Translations under genes and position numbers: made by a program | Assembly: GCA_947475315.1 (NCBI GenBank) | Contig: CANJMY010000006.1 | Location: 1 to 64,000, forward strand | Direction of reading: 5' to 3' | Length of the DNA: 64,000 nucleotides | Source of the DNA: Pseudomonadota bacterium | GTDB taxonomy: Bacteria; Myxococcota_A; UBA796; GCA-2862545 | The notes under the pieces: model-generated | Told to the model about the DNA's origin: nothing | What the model saw: the letters and a program-made list of their open reading frames with translations, nothing else | Database searches by the model: none | Part shown: piece after piece, positions 39,008 through 48,430 of the stretch | Position numbering within the stretch: the first letter of the stretch is position 1 | Layout of the letters: every line of letters starts with the position of its first letter

Positions 39008-39028
39008 CCGCGCCAAAGACGGGACCCG

Positions 39029-39889
39029 ATGCTGCCCCTCCTCCTCGCCCTGCTCTCCCCCGCCCTCGCCGACACGCCCGTCGACGTCCTCACGCCCGAG
39101 CTGCGCGCCCGGTTCGAGGCCGCCGAGTCCGCGTGGCAGGCAGGCGATCTCTCCACCGCCGAGAAGGCCTTCGCCGAGGTCACGACCGGCGCGCCGGAAT
39201 TCGACCGCGCGTGGCGGCGCTCCTGCGGCGTGCTGCTGGAGGAAGGCCGCGTCGACGACGCCGTCGCCAACTGCCGCAAGGCGGTCGGGCTGGTGTCCAG
39301 CATCGAGAACCGCACCGGCCTCGGCATCGGCCTGTTGCAGATGGACGACGGCCAGAACGAGGCCGGCAAGCTGTTCGAGGCCGTGGTCAAGGAGTCCCCC
39401 GACTACATGCCGGGCTGGCAGGGCCTGTGCACCTGGGCGCTCGACTCCGGCAAGGGCGAGCCCCTCACCCGCTGCGTCACCGTGCTGGAGGCCAACGCCC
39501 CTGAGACCGCGGGCACCTTGTTCTACAAGGCGCTGCTGCTGGCCGACCAGGGCAAGCTGGACCCCGCCGTGAAGACGCTCGACTGGGCCGAGCAGAAGGG
39601 CCTGCCCGGTGACCTGATGGCGCGGGGCTCCGAGTGGATCCAGAAGCGCGCCGAGATGGCCAACCAGACCACCGCCGGCGAGAAGGGCGAGAAGGGTCGC
39701 CACGACGCCAGCGCCTGGAAGCTGTCCGACCTCATCCCGTTCGGCGTGCTCGCGGCGCTGGTCCTGGCCGTGGGCGTGCTCGCCTTCGGTCGCGACGACG
39801 AGGACGACGCCAAGCCGCCCCCTCCGCGCGACCCGTCGCCGCCCGAACCGCCGGCCCAGCCGCCGTCCGACGCGCCCAGCGCAGGCTGA
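39029..39889 (+). CDS. TPR-like exported membrane protein
   Basis: 286 residues. Signal peptide 1-14 (LLLALLSPALA). Residues 25-200 contain helix pairs of the tetratricopeptide type (FEAAESAWQAGDLSTAEKAFAEV, ARTLFYKALLLADQGKLDPAVKTL-like spacing), a protein-protein scaffold. After a Gly/Lys-rich linker a membrane helix (about 228-246) is followed by an Asp/Pro-rich tail. The orientation would leave the repeats outside and the tail in the cytoplasm. Partner unknown. Confidence 0.7.
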   Translation: MLPLLLALLSPALADTPVDVLTPELRARFEAAESAWQAGDLSTAEKAFAEVTTGAPEFDRAWRRSCGVLLEEGRVDDAVANCRKAVGLVSSIENRTGLGIGLLQMDDGQNEAGKLFEAVVKESPDYMPGWQGLCTWALDSGKGEPLTRCVTVLEANAPETAGTLFYKALLLADQGKLDPAVKTLDWAEQKGLPGDLMARGSEWIQKRAEMANQTTAGEKGEKGRHDASAWKLSDLIPFGVLAALVLAVGVLAFGRDDEDDAKPPPPRDPSPPEPPAQPPSDAPSAG

Positions 39890-39902
39890 GCGCCGGGGCC
39901 GC

Positions 39903-40355
39903 CTAGCGGCGGGTGAGCTTGCCGCTGCAGCCGTCCGGACCGGAGAGGGTGAGCTTGTCCTCGCCGTCCCAGCCGACCACGTAGTTGTCGTAGCGGCGGG
40001 GCTCGCAGCCCTCGGACACCACCACGGGGTCCGCGCCGCCAGCCAGCGTCTGGATCGTCTGCTCGGACGTGCAGGTCAGCGTGGTGAGCAGGTCCTGGGC
40101 GCCGCCCTTCGACTGGAGCTCGAGGCTGACATCGAACTCGATCGCGACGCGGGTCTCGTCACCCGCGATGCTCACGAACGAGCGGTCCTGGGTTCCCGTG
40201 CCGACGTAGGCCAGCTTGCTGTCGTGCTCGAGGGTGAGCTCCACATCAAACGGGACCTGGTCGCAGTCCAGGTCACCGACCCACGTGCCCTCCACGCCAG
40301 CCGAGCAGCCGACGAGGGACACCGACACCAGAGCAAGAGCCAGGGCACGACGCAT
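39903..40355 (-). CDS. Small predicted lipoprotein
   Basis: 150 residues. Signal MRRALALALVSVSLVGC with lipobox LVGC (Cys17). The mature part is beta-rich, with an even pattern of strands (VEGTWVGDLDCDQVPFDVEL, TRVAIEFDVSLELQS) like a small lipocalin or META-type barrel, and four Cys. Function unknown. It is convergent with the TPR gene, 13 bases apart. Confidence 0.65.
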   Translation of the reverse strand: MRRALALALVSVSLVGCSAGVEGTWVGDLDCDQVPFDVELTLEHDSKLAYVGTGTQDRSFVSIAGDETRVAIEFDVSLELQSKGGAQDLLTTLTCTSEQTIQTLAGGADPVVVSEGCEPRRYDNYVVGWDGEDKLTLSGPDGCSGKLTRR

Positions 40356-40466
40356 GGTCCACGACCTCCAGGCGTCGCCCTAACGCAAGGCGGGGGATGG
40401 GTCGCGTCGGGTCACGCGCCTCGACGAGCGCGGCGCGCGTCGATAACGACGGCGTGGGAGGTCCCA

Positions 40467-40955
40467 ATGCGCAACAAGCTTCGCCTCGGACTCGTCACGG
40501 TCGCGCTCGTAGGGTCCACGGCATGCAGCTGGTTCGCAGCTTGGCAGGATCCCAACGTGAAGCCCGGCGCGGCCGCCGTCGCCGAGAAGCCCACCTGCCG
40601 CCCCAAGGAGATGGACGCGCGCGGTGCGCCGCCTTGGAAGGTCGGCGACACCACCCCCGCCGGCTGGAAGGTCGCTGCGGTGGACGTGACGAACATGGAG
40701 TACATCCGCGTGGGCTTCGAGAAGGCCGGCGTGAGCAGCACCGTCGAGGTCGCGTTCAACGACGCCGGCGCCGGTGACTGGTCCACGGACAAGTACAAGC
40801 TGATGCCCGCCCCAGAGCAGACGCCCCCCGAGGCGCTGCTGACCGACGCCATGGCGCAGCTCAAGACCTTCTCCGCGGCCGAGACCGGCGCCCCCTTCGT
40901 GAAGAAGGTCGCCGCCGAGCAGGACCCGTTCTTCGGGCTGCCTCCGTGCCCATAG
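40467..40955 (+). CDS. Small predicted lipoprotein
   Basis: 162 residues from the ATG at 40467 with GGGAGGT upstream. Signal ends in VGSTAC (Cys22). The mature part has a strand-rich core (GWKVAAVDVTNMEYIRVGFEK) and an acidic helix. No known domain. The next gene begins inside its last codons. Confidence 0.6.
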   Translation: MRNKLRLGLVTVALVGSTACSWFAAWQDPNVKPGAAAVAEKPTCRPKEMDARGAPPWKVGDTTPAGWKVAAVDVTNMEYIRVGFEKAGVSSTVEVAFNDAGAGDWSTDKYKLMPAPEQTPPEALLTDAMAQLKTFSAAETGAPFVKKVAAEQDPFFGLPPCP

Positions 40956-41926
40956 TCGCGCTGTGGCTGGCGCTGTCGGCGCCCGCGCTGGCGGCGTCTG
41001 GCTACTACGCGCCGCAAGACGTCGCGGTCGCGTCCCAGCAGTTCGCCCGCGCTCAGGCCACGGCCGGCGCCAACTTTGCCTCGCTCCAAGCCCGCGCCGA
41101 CGCGCTCGCCGCGGCGCTCGTTCGGTACGAGACCGCGCTCGACCTTCTGGGCTCGGACGCCCCCGCCGATCAGCGCACCCGGCAGCGGGACCTGCAGCGC
41201 CGCTACCTTCGTGAGCAGGCCGTGATCTCCGCGTTCGCCAACGATCAGGCCGACGCGTTCGGCGCCGCGTTCGAGGCCGCGCTGAAACGCGCGATCGCCG
41301 CGCGTGACCTGGTCGAGTGCCACACCGAGGCGCCTTCGCTGCGCATGGGCCCCAGCTTCTCGCGCGCCGCTCCCGTCACCTGCAGCGGCGCCGACGAGAA
41401 CGCGCACATCGCCGCGCGCATGGACGCCGACCCGCAGCTGACGCGCGCGCTGGAGGGCCTGCTCTCGTCTGGCTGGCCCTCGTTCAGCCTGGCCTCCACG
41501 CCCCAGCCCGCGGTCGGCGGCGCGGGCGCCAGCGTCGACCTGCTGACGCTGTTGGAGCAGGGCGCCCCCGACGCGCTGCGCACCATCACCGAGGCCGACG
41601 AGGACGCCCGCGAGGCCTTCCAGTCCGCGATCGACGACGGCGCGAGCACCGAGGCGCGCGCCAAGCTGATCGATCAGGCGCACGAGGTCACCACCCGCAC
41701 CGCGCTTCGCCGCGCCGCGCTAGCCGGCCCCGTGATCCAGGCGGTCGAGGACCTGCGGAAGAAGCTCCCGAAGTTGGGCATCGCCGCGGACTTTGGCTGG
41801 TGCGTCCAGCCTGTCGTGTTCGGCGGCTGCACGCCCACGCCCATCTCGGCGGACGCGGCTGCGGCGCTGGCGGCGCAGTCCAAGGTGGCCGCGGCGCTCG
41901 ACCACGCGAACGCCGCGCGCCTGTAG
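40946..41926 (+). CDS. Exported helical protein of unknown family
   Basis: 326 residues from a GTG overlapping the lipoprotein by 10 bases. Signal peptide 1-17 (ALWLALSAPALAA). The mature part is almost entirely alpha-helical and Ala-rich (FARAQATAGANFASLQARADALAAAL as a landmark), with a short Cys-bearing central part and a final CVQPVVFGGCTPT. Its codon usage matches the neighbours. Not recognised. Its stop codon lies in the loop of a hairpin that is duplicated just downstream. Confidence 0.6.
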   Translation: MPIVALWLALSAPALAASGYYAPQDVAVASQQFARAQATAGANFASLQARADALAAALVRYETALDLLGSDAPADQRTRQRDLQRRYLREQAVISAFANDQADAFGAAFEAALKRAIAARDLVECHTEAPSLRMGPSFSRAAPVTCSGADENAHIAARMDADPQLTRALEGLLSSGWPSFSLASTPQPAVGGAGASVDLLTLLEQGAPDALRTITEADEDAREAFQSAIDDGASTEARAKLIDQAHEVTTRTALRRAALAGPVIQAVEDLRKKLPKLGIAADFGWCVQPVVFGGCTPTPISADAAAALAAQSKVAAALDHANAARL

Positions 41927-41978
41927 GACGCGCGGCGCCACGCTGGGGACCGCCGCGCGCCTGTAGGACACGCGGCGC
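41911..41978. repeat. Tandem duplicated hairpin (40-base period)
   Basis: A 28-base segment (41911-41938) is repeated at 41951-41978 with one change (G41930 to A). Each copy can form a 9-base-pair stem, CGCCGCGCG with CGCGCGGCG, perfect in copy one and with one mismatch in copy two. Copy one contains the gene's TAG in its loop. Together they probably act as a two-sided terminator between convergent genes. Confidence 0.55.
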
Positions 41979-41989
41979 TCAGCGTCGGC

Positions 41990-42871
41990 TCACTCGCGGG
42001 TGAACACCGCGTCGCGGTCGTTCTTGCAGTCGGGGACGGAGCTGTCGGCCATGAACGCCTCGGCGTTCTGGTAGCCCTCTTCCAGGCTGTCGGTGATGAG
42101 CGAACGCATGGCGTCCGGACCCAGGCCGATGCTGATCTCGGGCCAGATGGCGTACATGCGCTTGGTGGTGGTGCCGTCCTCGATGTAGATCTCGCAGGTG
42201 AACGACTGGCGGAACTCGTTGGAGCCACCGTCGGCCACGGCGATCTTGTCGGCCCAGGCGCGCGCGATCATCACGTGACGGCCGTCGGTCGTGTCGAACG
42301 TGCGGAAGTCCTTGTAGAGGTCGTACCAGCCGGACGCGATGAACGACAGCTCCTTGCGGACCTCGTTCGTGCTGCGCGCCACGTCGGTGGTGCCCGCGTT
42401 GAACGCGTCGACGTCGGTGCTGTACGTGCGGGTGTACGACACGGTCGAGTCCGACTCGATGCAGACCTGGTTGGGCTGCATGGCGGCGGACTTGTTGGCG
42501 GCGAAGTCCTTCTTGGACAGGCCGAACGCGACGACCGAGGTCTGGTCCGCGGTGTTGGTGCCGGGCGGTTGCACGGCGCCGCCCAGGAAGGATTCCGGCA
42601 GCGGGTCGATCGAGAACGAGCGCTCGTCGAGGTTGGCCGAGTCGAGCTTGACGCCCTGGCTGACGAGGCCGGCCTCAAGCGCGTCGATGTACGCCGGCAG
42701 GTCCGCCGTGTTGTCGTCAAAGTCGCGGAAGAGCGCGGGCATCACCTGCGCCAGCGACAGGGTGCTGGGGTCGGACGTGTCGGTGTCGTTGTCGTCCGTG
42801 AGCGTGGGGGGCGGCTTGCAGGCGGTAGCCACGAGCGCGATCAGGCCGAGGGTCAGGAAACGGGAGTTCAT
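41990..42871 (-). CDS. Predicted lipoprotein
   Basis: 293 residues from the ATG at 42871, preceded by GGAGGA. Signal MNSRFLTLGLIALVATAC (Cys18), then a D-T-D-rich linker (DDNDTDTSDP). The mature domain has no known match; it alternates helices and strands and includes an Asp/Arg-rich strand pair (RHVMIARAWADKIAV). It is read convergently with the helical protein and divergently from asnS. A long open frame upstream on this strand is only the shadow of asnS. Confidence 0.65.
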   Translation of the reverse strand: MNSRFLTLGLIALVATACKPPPTLTDDNDTDTSDPSTLSLAQVMPALFRDFDDNTADLPAYIDALEAGLVSQGVKLDSANLDERSFSIDPLPESFLGGAVQPPGTNTADQTSVVAFGLSKKDFAANKSAAMQPNQVCIESDSTVSYTRTYSTDVDAFNAGTTDVARSTNEVRKELSFIASGWYDLYKDFRTFDTTDGRHVMIARAWADKIAVADGGSNEFRQSFTCEIYIEDGTTTKRMYAIWPEISIGLGPDAMRSLITDSLEEGYQNAEAFMADSSVPDCKNDRDAVFTRE

Positions 42872-43006
42872 CGTTCCTCCAAGAACGGTTCGTGCGTAAC
42901 CCAAATGACAGGCGTGCAAACAGGTCACCCGCCGATCGTTCGAACTCCCGGAAGGACGCCGTGACCGCTTGATCCTGGCGGGATAGCCGGGCGCGCTGGA
43001 GGGCAC

Positions 43007-44368
<1,362 letters not shown>

Positions 44369-44399
44369 TCCCCTCCCGCGCCGTGCTCCGGGAGGCGGC

Positions 44400-45692
44400 G
44401 TGACCAGGCCGTTCGTGAACTGGGCGCGCAACGTGCGCAGCGCGCCCCGCGCGTGGGCCGCGCCGCCGAACGAGGCCGACGTGGTCTCGTTGGTGCAACA
44501 GACCCGCGCCCGCGGCGGTCGCCTGCGCGTGTGCGGGTCGCGGCATTCGTGGTCGCCCCTCGCCGCGTCAGACGACGTGCAGGTGGAGCTGTCGGGCTTG
44601 AGCGACGTCGTCAGCGTGGACGTCGACCGGCAGACCGTCACCGTGCAAGGCGGCTGCACGCTGCGCACGCTCAACGAGGCTCTTGGCCGCCACGGTCTGG
44701 CCATGCCGATCCTGGGCTCGATCACCGAGCAAGCGATCGCCGGCGCGGTCGCCACCGGCACGCACGGCTCCAGCCTGCGCCACGGCAACCTGGCGTCGCT
44801 GATCCAAGGCCTGCGCTTGGTCGACGGGCGCGGGGAGCTCGTGGAGATCGGGCCCGACGACCCGCGCCTGCCCGGCGCGCGCGTGCACCTGGGCGCGCTC
44901 GGCGTGATCACCGAGGTGACGCTCGGCGTGGACCGCGCGTTCGGCCTGGTCGAGACGCGCACGCGTTTGCCGCTCGACGAGGCCGCGGACGCGCTCGCCA
45001 CCCTCTCCGCGACGCACGAGTACGTGAAGGTCTGGTGGCTGCCGCCGTGCGACGACGTGCTCGTCACCACCTACCGGCGCACGAACGAGCCCGTGGCGCG
45101 CAGCCGCGTGGAGGCCGTCTGGGAGCGCGTCGCCAACGCCACAGTGTTCCCCGCCCTGCTCGGCGCGGGCGGCGCGATCCCCGCGCTCATCCCGTCGATC
45201 ATGCGGCTGGTCGATCGGGTGCACTTCCTCCCCGGCACACGCTCCGGCAAGAGCGCCGAGATGTTCACGCTGGTCATGCCGCCGCGCCACCAAGAGACCG
45301 AGCTCGCCTTCGACTCGGCCCACGCCGGCGAGGCGCTGCGCGCGATGCGCGATCTGGTGCGCGCCAGCGGCGTGCGGCTCGACTTCTTGAGCGAGCTGCG
45401 CTTCGTGAAGGGCGACCACAACTGGATGAGCCCGGCCTACGGTCGCGACACCTGCCAGCTCGGCATGTACGCCACGCACAGCCCGGACATCCCGCGCGCC
45501 TTCGCCGCCTTCCGCGAGCTGGGCCGCGCCTGGGACGCGCGCCCGCACTGGGGCAAGTCGTTCGAGACCACGCCCGAGGAGATCGACGCGCTCTACCCGC
45601 GCGCCTCCGACTTCCGCACGCTCGCCGCCGATCTGGATCCCGACCGCGTGTTTCGCAACCCGTTCGTCGACTCGATCCTCGGCGCGCCGTGA
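44400..45692 (+). CDS. FAD-linked oxidase, aldono-lactone oxidase type
   Basis: 430 residues from a GTG, 31 bases after asnS. The PCMH FAD domain (1-190) has RVCGSRHSWSPL, whose His fits the covalent FAD site of this family, and GAVATGTHGSS. The C-terminal ALO domain ends GKSFETTPEEIDALYPR and DPDRVFRNPF, signature of D-arabinono-1,4-lactone and alditol oxidases. Reaction: oxidation of a sugar lactone or polyol with O2 or another acceptor. Substrate unknown. No signal peptide. Confidence 0.85.
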   Translation: MTRPFVNWARNVRSAPRAWAAPPNEADVVSLVQQTRARGGRLRVCGSRHSWSPLAASDDVQVELSGLSDVVSVDVDRQTVTVQGGCTLRTLNEALGRHGLAMPILGSITEQAIAGAVATGTHGSSLRHGNLASLIQGLRLVDGRGELVEIGPDDPRLPGARVHLGALGVITEVTLGVDRAFGLVETRTRLPLDEAADALATLSATHEYVKVWWLPPCDDVLVTTYRRTNEPVARSRVEAVWERVANATVFPALLGAGGAIPALIPSIMRLVDRVHFLPGTRSGKSAEMFTLVMPPRHQETELAFDSAHAGEALRAMRDLVRASGVRLDFLSELRFVKGDHNWMSPAYGRDTCQLGMYATHSPDIPRAFAAFRELGRAWDARPHWGKSFETTPEEIDALYPRASDFRTLAADLDPDRVFRNPFVDSILGAP

Positions 45693-45699
45693 GCGTTCG

Positions 45700-46281
45700 T
45701 CAGAGCGACTCGTGCAGGCAGTCGTCGGCCGCGCAGGTGCCTTCGACGCCCGCCACGCAGCTGCCCGTCAGGCCGTAGAGCGCCGACATCGCGGACGTGG
45801 CGCAGTCCTGCCAGCGCAGATCGCCCAACCACCAGGTCTCGTCACAGTCGACGTAGGAGAGCTGCGGCCCCGCAGGCACCCAGCCGGCCGCCCAGCCGTG
45901 CGCGTCGTACACGTCGACCGCGAAGCCGTTCGCCTTCACGGTGGCGTGGAGCAGCCCCTCCGTGCCGTCGGCCGAACTGCACGGCGCCAGCAGCTCGGGC
46001 GTGCACGCGCCGGCCACGTGGGCCGCGCGGATCGCGTCGATCGCCGCCGCGTCGGGGCGGGGCAGGTCGAGCTTGGTGCTCTCGTCGACGCACACGCCCT
46101 CTTCGATGTGGCAGTCGGTGGAGAGCTGCGGAGGGCAGTCGGCGTCCGCGCCGATCCCGTCAGAGTCGGTGGCCGGCGACGGCCCCGCCGTGTCGCGAAA
46201 CCCAAAGCCCGTGTCCGGGAACGTGTCCATGCCATGACGGCACGCGGTCAGCGCCAAAAGAGCCCACCCGGTCCACCGCAT
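45700..46281 (-). CDS. Predicted lipoprotein, Cys-rich
   Basis: 193 residues. Signal MRWTGWALLALTAC (Cys14). A disordered D/T/P linker (residues 18-45: DTGFGFRDTAGPSPATDSDG) leads to a domain with about ten Cys, many in short spacings (CTPELLAPC, CVAGVEGTCAADDC), which suggests disulfides. Not recognised. It is convergent with the oxidase, 7 bases apart, and divergent from the coiled-coil gene. Confidence 0.6.
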   Translation of the reverse strand: MRWTGWALLALTACRHGMDTFPDTGFGFRDTAGPSPATDSDGIGADADCPPQLSTDCHIEEGVCVDESTKLDLPRPDAAAIDAIRAAHVAGACTPELLAPCSSADGTEGLLHATVKANGFAVDVYDAHGWAAGWVPAGPQLSYVDCDETWWLGDLRWQDCATSAMSALYGLTGSCVAGVEGTCAADDCLHESL

Positions 46282-46306
46282 CGTCGCCTCCCCAGCGTGC
46301 CTACCG

Positions 46307-46313
46307 TAGCCTA
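46307..46313. promoter_or_regulatory. Overlapping divergent -10 element (TAGCCTA)
   Basis: The plus strand reads TAGCCT (46307-46312), 67 bases before the coiled-coil gene. The minus strand reads TAGGCT (46313 to 46308), 26 bases before the lipoprotein start at 46281. Confidence 0.45.
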
Positions 46314-46379
46314 GCGCTCCGGGAGTTGGCGATCGGGGCGTTGCGTCATACCGGCATTGCAGCTTTAAGGAGCCCGACC

Positions 46380-47189
46380 ATGACCACGCCCCCCGACGAT
46401 GACCTGATGATGCGGCCCCGCGGGATCAGCGGCGCCGCTGCCTTCGTGATTGGCGTGGTCGCGTTCGGCGTAGGCCTCGGCGTCGGCGGCGAGCTCGGCA
46501 TGTACATGAAGGAGCCGGAGATCCAGATCGTCGAGAAGCCGCGCGACCTCAACGCGGAGGAGCTGACCGCCGCCTGCGCGCCGCTGCTGCAGACCGCGGA
46601 CGCCAAGATGGAGGAGGTCAACGCCAAGGTGTCCGACCTCCAGGGCCAGGTCACCAGCCGTGAGACCGAGGTGGCCGAGCTGGAGGCCAAGGTCAAGAAG
46701 GGCGCCAAGCTCTCCGCCGACCAGGCCCGTCGCCTGGACGAGGCCAAGAAGGAGCTGGGCTCGCTCAAGCAACAGCTGCAGCAGGCTGAGGAAGAGAAGG
46801 CCCAGCTCGTCGTGCAGCTCGCCGAGACCCAGACCAAGCTCGACGGCCAGGTCGTCGAGACCGAGAAGGCCAAGGGCGACGCCACCACGCAGCGCTGGTT
46901 CACCTTCGCTAAGGACGCGCAGATCAACATCTGCGAGAAGGGCAACCGCAAGGTGCTCGGCAAGTGCCGCGACACGGTCGACCTCACGGTCCGCAAGTTC
47001 CGCACCGAGTTCGAGCGCTGCGTGCGCGACGGTCAGGAGCAGCCCAGCCTCAAGGAGTCCACGAAGGGCGAGCGCCTGCCGGAGTACGCGCGGTGGCTCG
47101 ACAACGACGACAAGATCACCAAGGGCTGGTACATCCTGCTCTGTGACCCGTCGCTGCCCGAGGCGGGTACGGTCGAAGCGCCGCTGTAG
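46380..47189 (+). CDS. Membrane-anchored coiled-coil protein
   Basis: 269 residues with AAGGAG upstream. A membrane helix at 16-42 (glycine-rich, GVVAFGVGLGVGGELG) follows a short cytoplasmic start. Residues 70-165 are a long coiled coil with heptads and Lys/Glu (LDEAKKELGSLKQQLQQAEEE as a landmark). A C-terminal globular part of about 90 residues carries Cys that could form disulfides (ICEKGNRKVLGKC, CVRDG, LLCDPS). It may span or tether the periplasm. No known family. Confidence 0.7.
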   Translation: MTTPPDDDLMMRPRGISGAAAFVIGVVAFGVGLGVGGELGMYMKEPEIQIVEKPRDLNAEELTAACAPLLQTADAKMEEVNAKVSDLQGQVTSRETEVAELEAKVKKGAKLSADQARRLDEAKKELGSLKQQLQQAEEEKAQLVVQLAETQTKLDGQVVETEKAKGDATTQRWFTFAKDAQINICEKGNRKVLGKCRDTVDLTVRKFRTEFERCVRDGQEQPSLKESTKGERLPEYARWLDNDDKITKGWYILLCDPSLPEAGTVEAPL

Positions 47190-47209
47190 GGTCCGCTCGA
47201 GCGCGCGGC

Positions 47210-48232
47210 CTACTTGGGCAGCGCGCCCAGCGCCTGCTCCAGCGCGGTCGCCGCGATGCGGTGCCCCGCCGCCGACCAGTGCTGCACGACGATCAGCGAC
47301 TCGCCGCGGGCGGCCGCCTCGTCGAACGCCGGTCGAAGGTCCAGGCAGATCACGTCCAGGCTCTGGCAGACCACGTCGAACGGCGCCGTCGGCACGTCGG
47401 CGTAGTGTCCGCCCGGCGTCGGCGTCGGCATGAACACCAGGATGGGCACTGCCCCCGCCGCGCGCGACTCGGTCACCACGGCGCGCAGGATCGCCTCGGA
47501 CAGCGCGTTGGACGCGCGCCAGTCTGGCTTCACCCAGCCGGTCTGACGCGCGAGCGCGCCCAGCACGTCGAACGTCTTGATCCGCCGTCGGTCCGCGGCG
47601 GCCATCGCCTCAAAGTCGGGGACCGGTACGCCGGTGAGTTCGAGCCCGTGGTCGCCCAGCAGGAAGCGCGGCTTGCGCGCGTACATGAAGTCGTGGTCGT
47701 TGCGCTCCATGTCTGCGTAGACGTGGCCGAAGATCACGACGTCCGGGTGGAGCGGCAGGCCGCGCTGACGAAGCTGGAGCAGCGCCTGATCCTGACCGTA
47801 GCCGGGCACGCCGTAGTTCAAGATCTCCCAGTCGGGCAGGTCGCGCTCGGCCATCGCGGTGAACACGTCGTCGTCGCCCACCTCCATGCCGAACAGGAAC
47901 GAGTCCCCCACCGCCACCGCCCGTCGGAGGCCGCGGATGCGATCCAGGCTGACCGGCTGCGTGCGTCGCGCGCCGCTCGGCTCGATCGTCTCGGCGGGCC
48001 AGCGCACGTTCCCCTCGCCCAGCCGCACGTGCGCGCCGGGCTCGTTCTCCCAACCGAGCGTCGGGCTCCAGCTGCGGTAGGGGCCGAGCGTCCCGTTCCA
48101 GACCATCGACGGCACCCGCGGGTCCCTGGCGTCCCCCAGCACCGGCAGGTGCCACGGCGACACCACCAGCAGCACACGAACGAAGAGCTCCAGCAGGGCC
48201 GCCCACAACGTCACCAGCAGCGCGACGTACAC
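47210..48232 (-). CDS. SGNH/GDSL-type hydrolase with N-terminal anchor
   Basis: 340 residues from GTG 48232. A hydrophobic anchor (1-25) is followed by a SGNH hydrolase domain: AVAVGDSFLFGMEVGDD (block I Ser), NYGVPGYGQDQ (block II Gly), an FGHVYADMERND region for block III, and QHWSAAGHRIA (block V Asp/His replaced by Trp-Ser-His). Members deacetylate glycans or lipids; relatives of AlgX/AlgJ are alike. The GTG lacks a ribosome site, whereas a CTG at 48274 in the same frame has GGAG 5 bases upstream and would add Lys-Arg before the anchor. Confidence 0.75.
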   Translation of the reverse strand: MYVALLVTLWAALLELFVRVLLVVSPWHLPVLGDARDPRVPSMVWNGTLGPYRSWSPTLGWENEPGAHVRLGEGNVRWPAETIEPSGARRTQPVSLDRIRGLRRAVAVGDSFLFGMEVGDDDVFTAMAERDLPDWEILNYGVPGYGQDQALLQLRQRGLPLHPDVVIFGHVYADMERNDHDFMYARKPRFLLGDHGLELTGVPVPDFEAMAAADRRRIKTFDVLGALARQTGWVKPDWRASNALSEAILRAVVTESRAAGAVPILVFMPTPTPGGHYADVPTAPFDVVCQSLDVICLDLRPAFDEAAARGESLIVVQHWSAAGHRIAATALEQALGALPK

Positions 48233-48302
48233 GACGCGCTTGAGAGGCTGGGACGGCTCGGTGGGCTGGGACAGGCGGGCTCCGCGGCGCGCGCGACGAC
48301 CG

Positions 48303-48311
48303 AGTCTAGCA
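48303..48311 (-). promoter_or_regulatory. Extended -10 promoter element (TGCTAGACT)
   Basis: The minus-strand nonamer is identical to the one at 10666 and lies about 70 bases before the GTG at 48232, or about 28 before the CTG candidate at 48274, which is the more usual distance. Confidence 0.5.
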
Positions 48312-48346
48312 CCGCGACCGAGCCGACCTCGGGCCAGCGTGAAGGT

Positions 48347-48382
48347 TCTAGACGTGCACGCGCGCGCCAGACGGTCTAGACC
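48347..48382. promoter_or_regulatory. Two TCTAGA palindromes, possible operator
   Basis: TCTAGA occurs at 48347-48352 (within GGTTCTAGACG) and at 48375-48380 (within the perfect decamer GGTCTAGACC, 48373-48382), 28 bases centre to centre, in the gap between divergent genes. CTAG is usually scarce in bacterial DNA, so two copies invite attention. Confidence 0.3.
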
Positions 48383-48430
48383 GGGCTTTCAAAGCATATC
48401 CAAACCTTGTTCTTTCTGTGTGGAGTTCGC

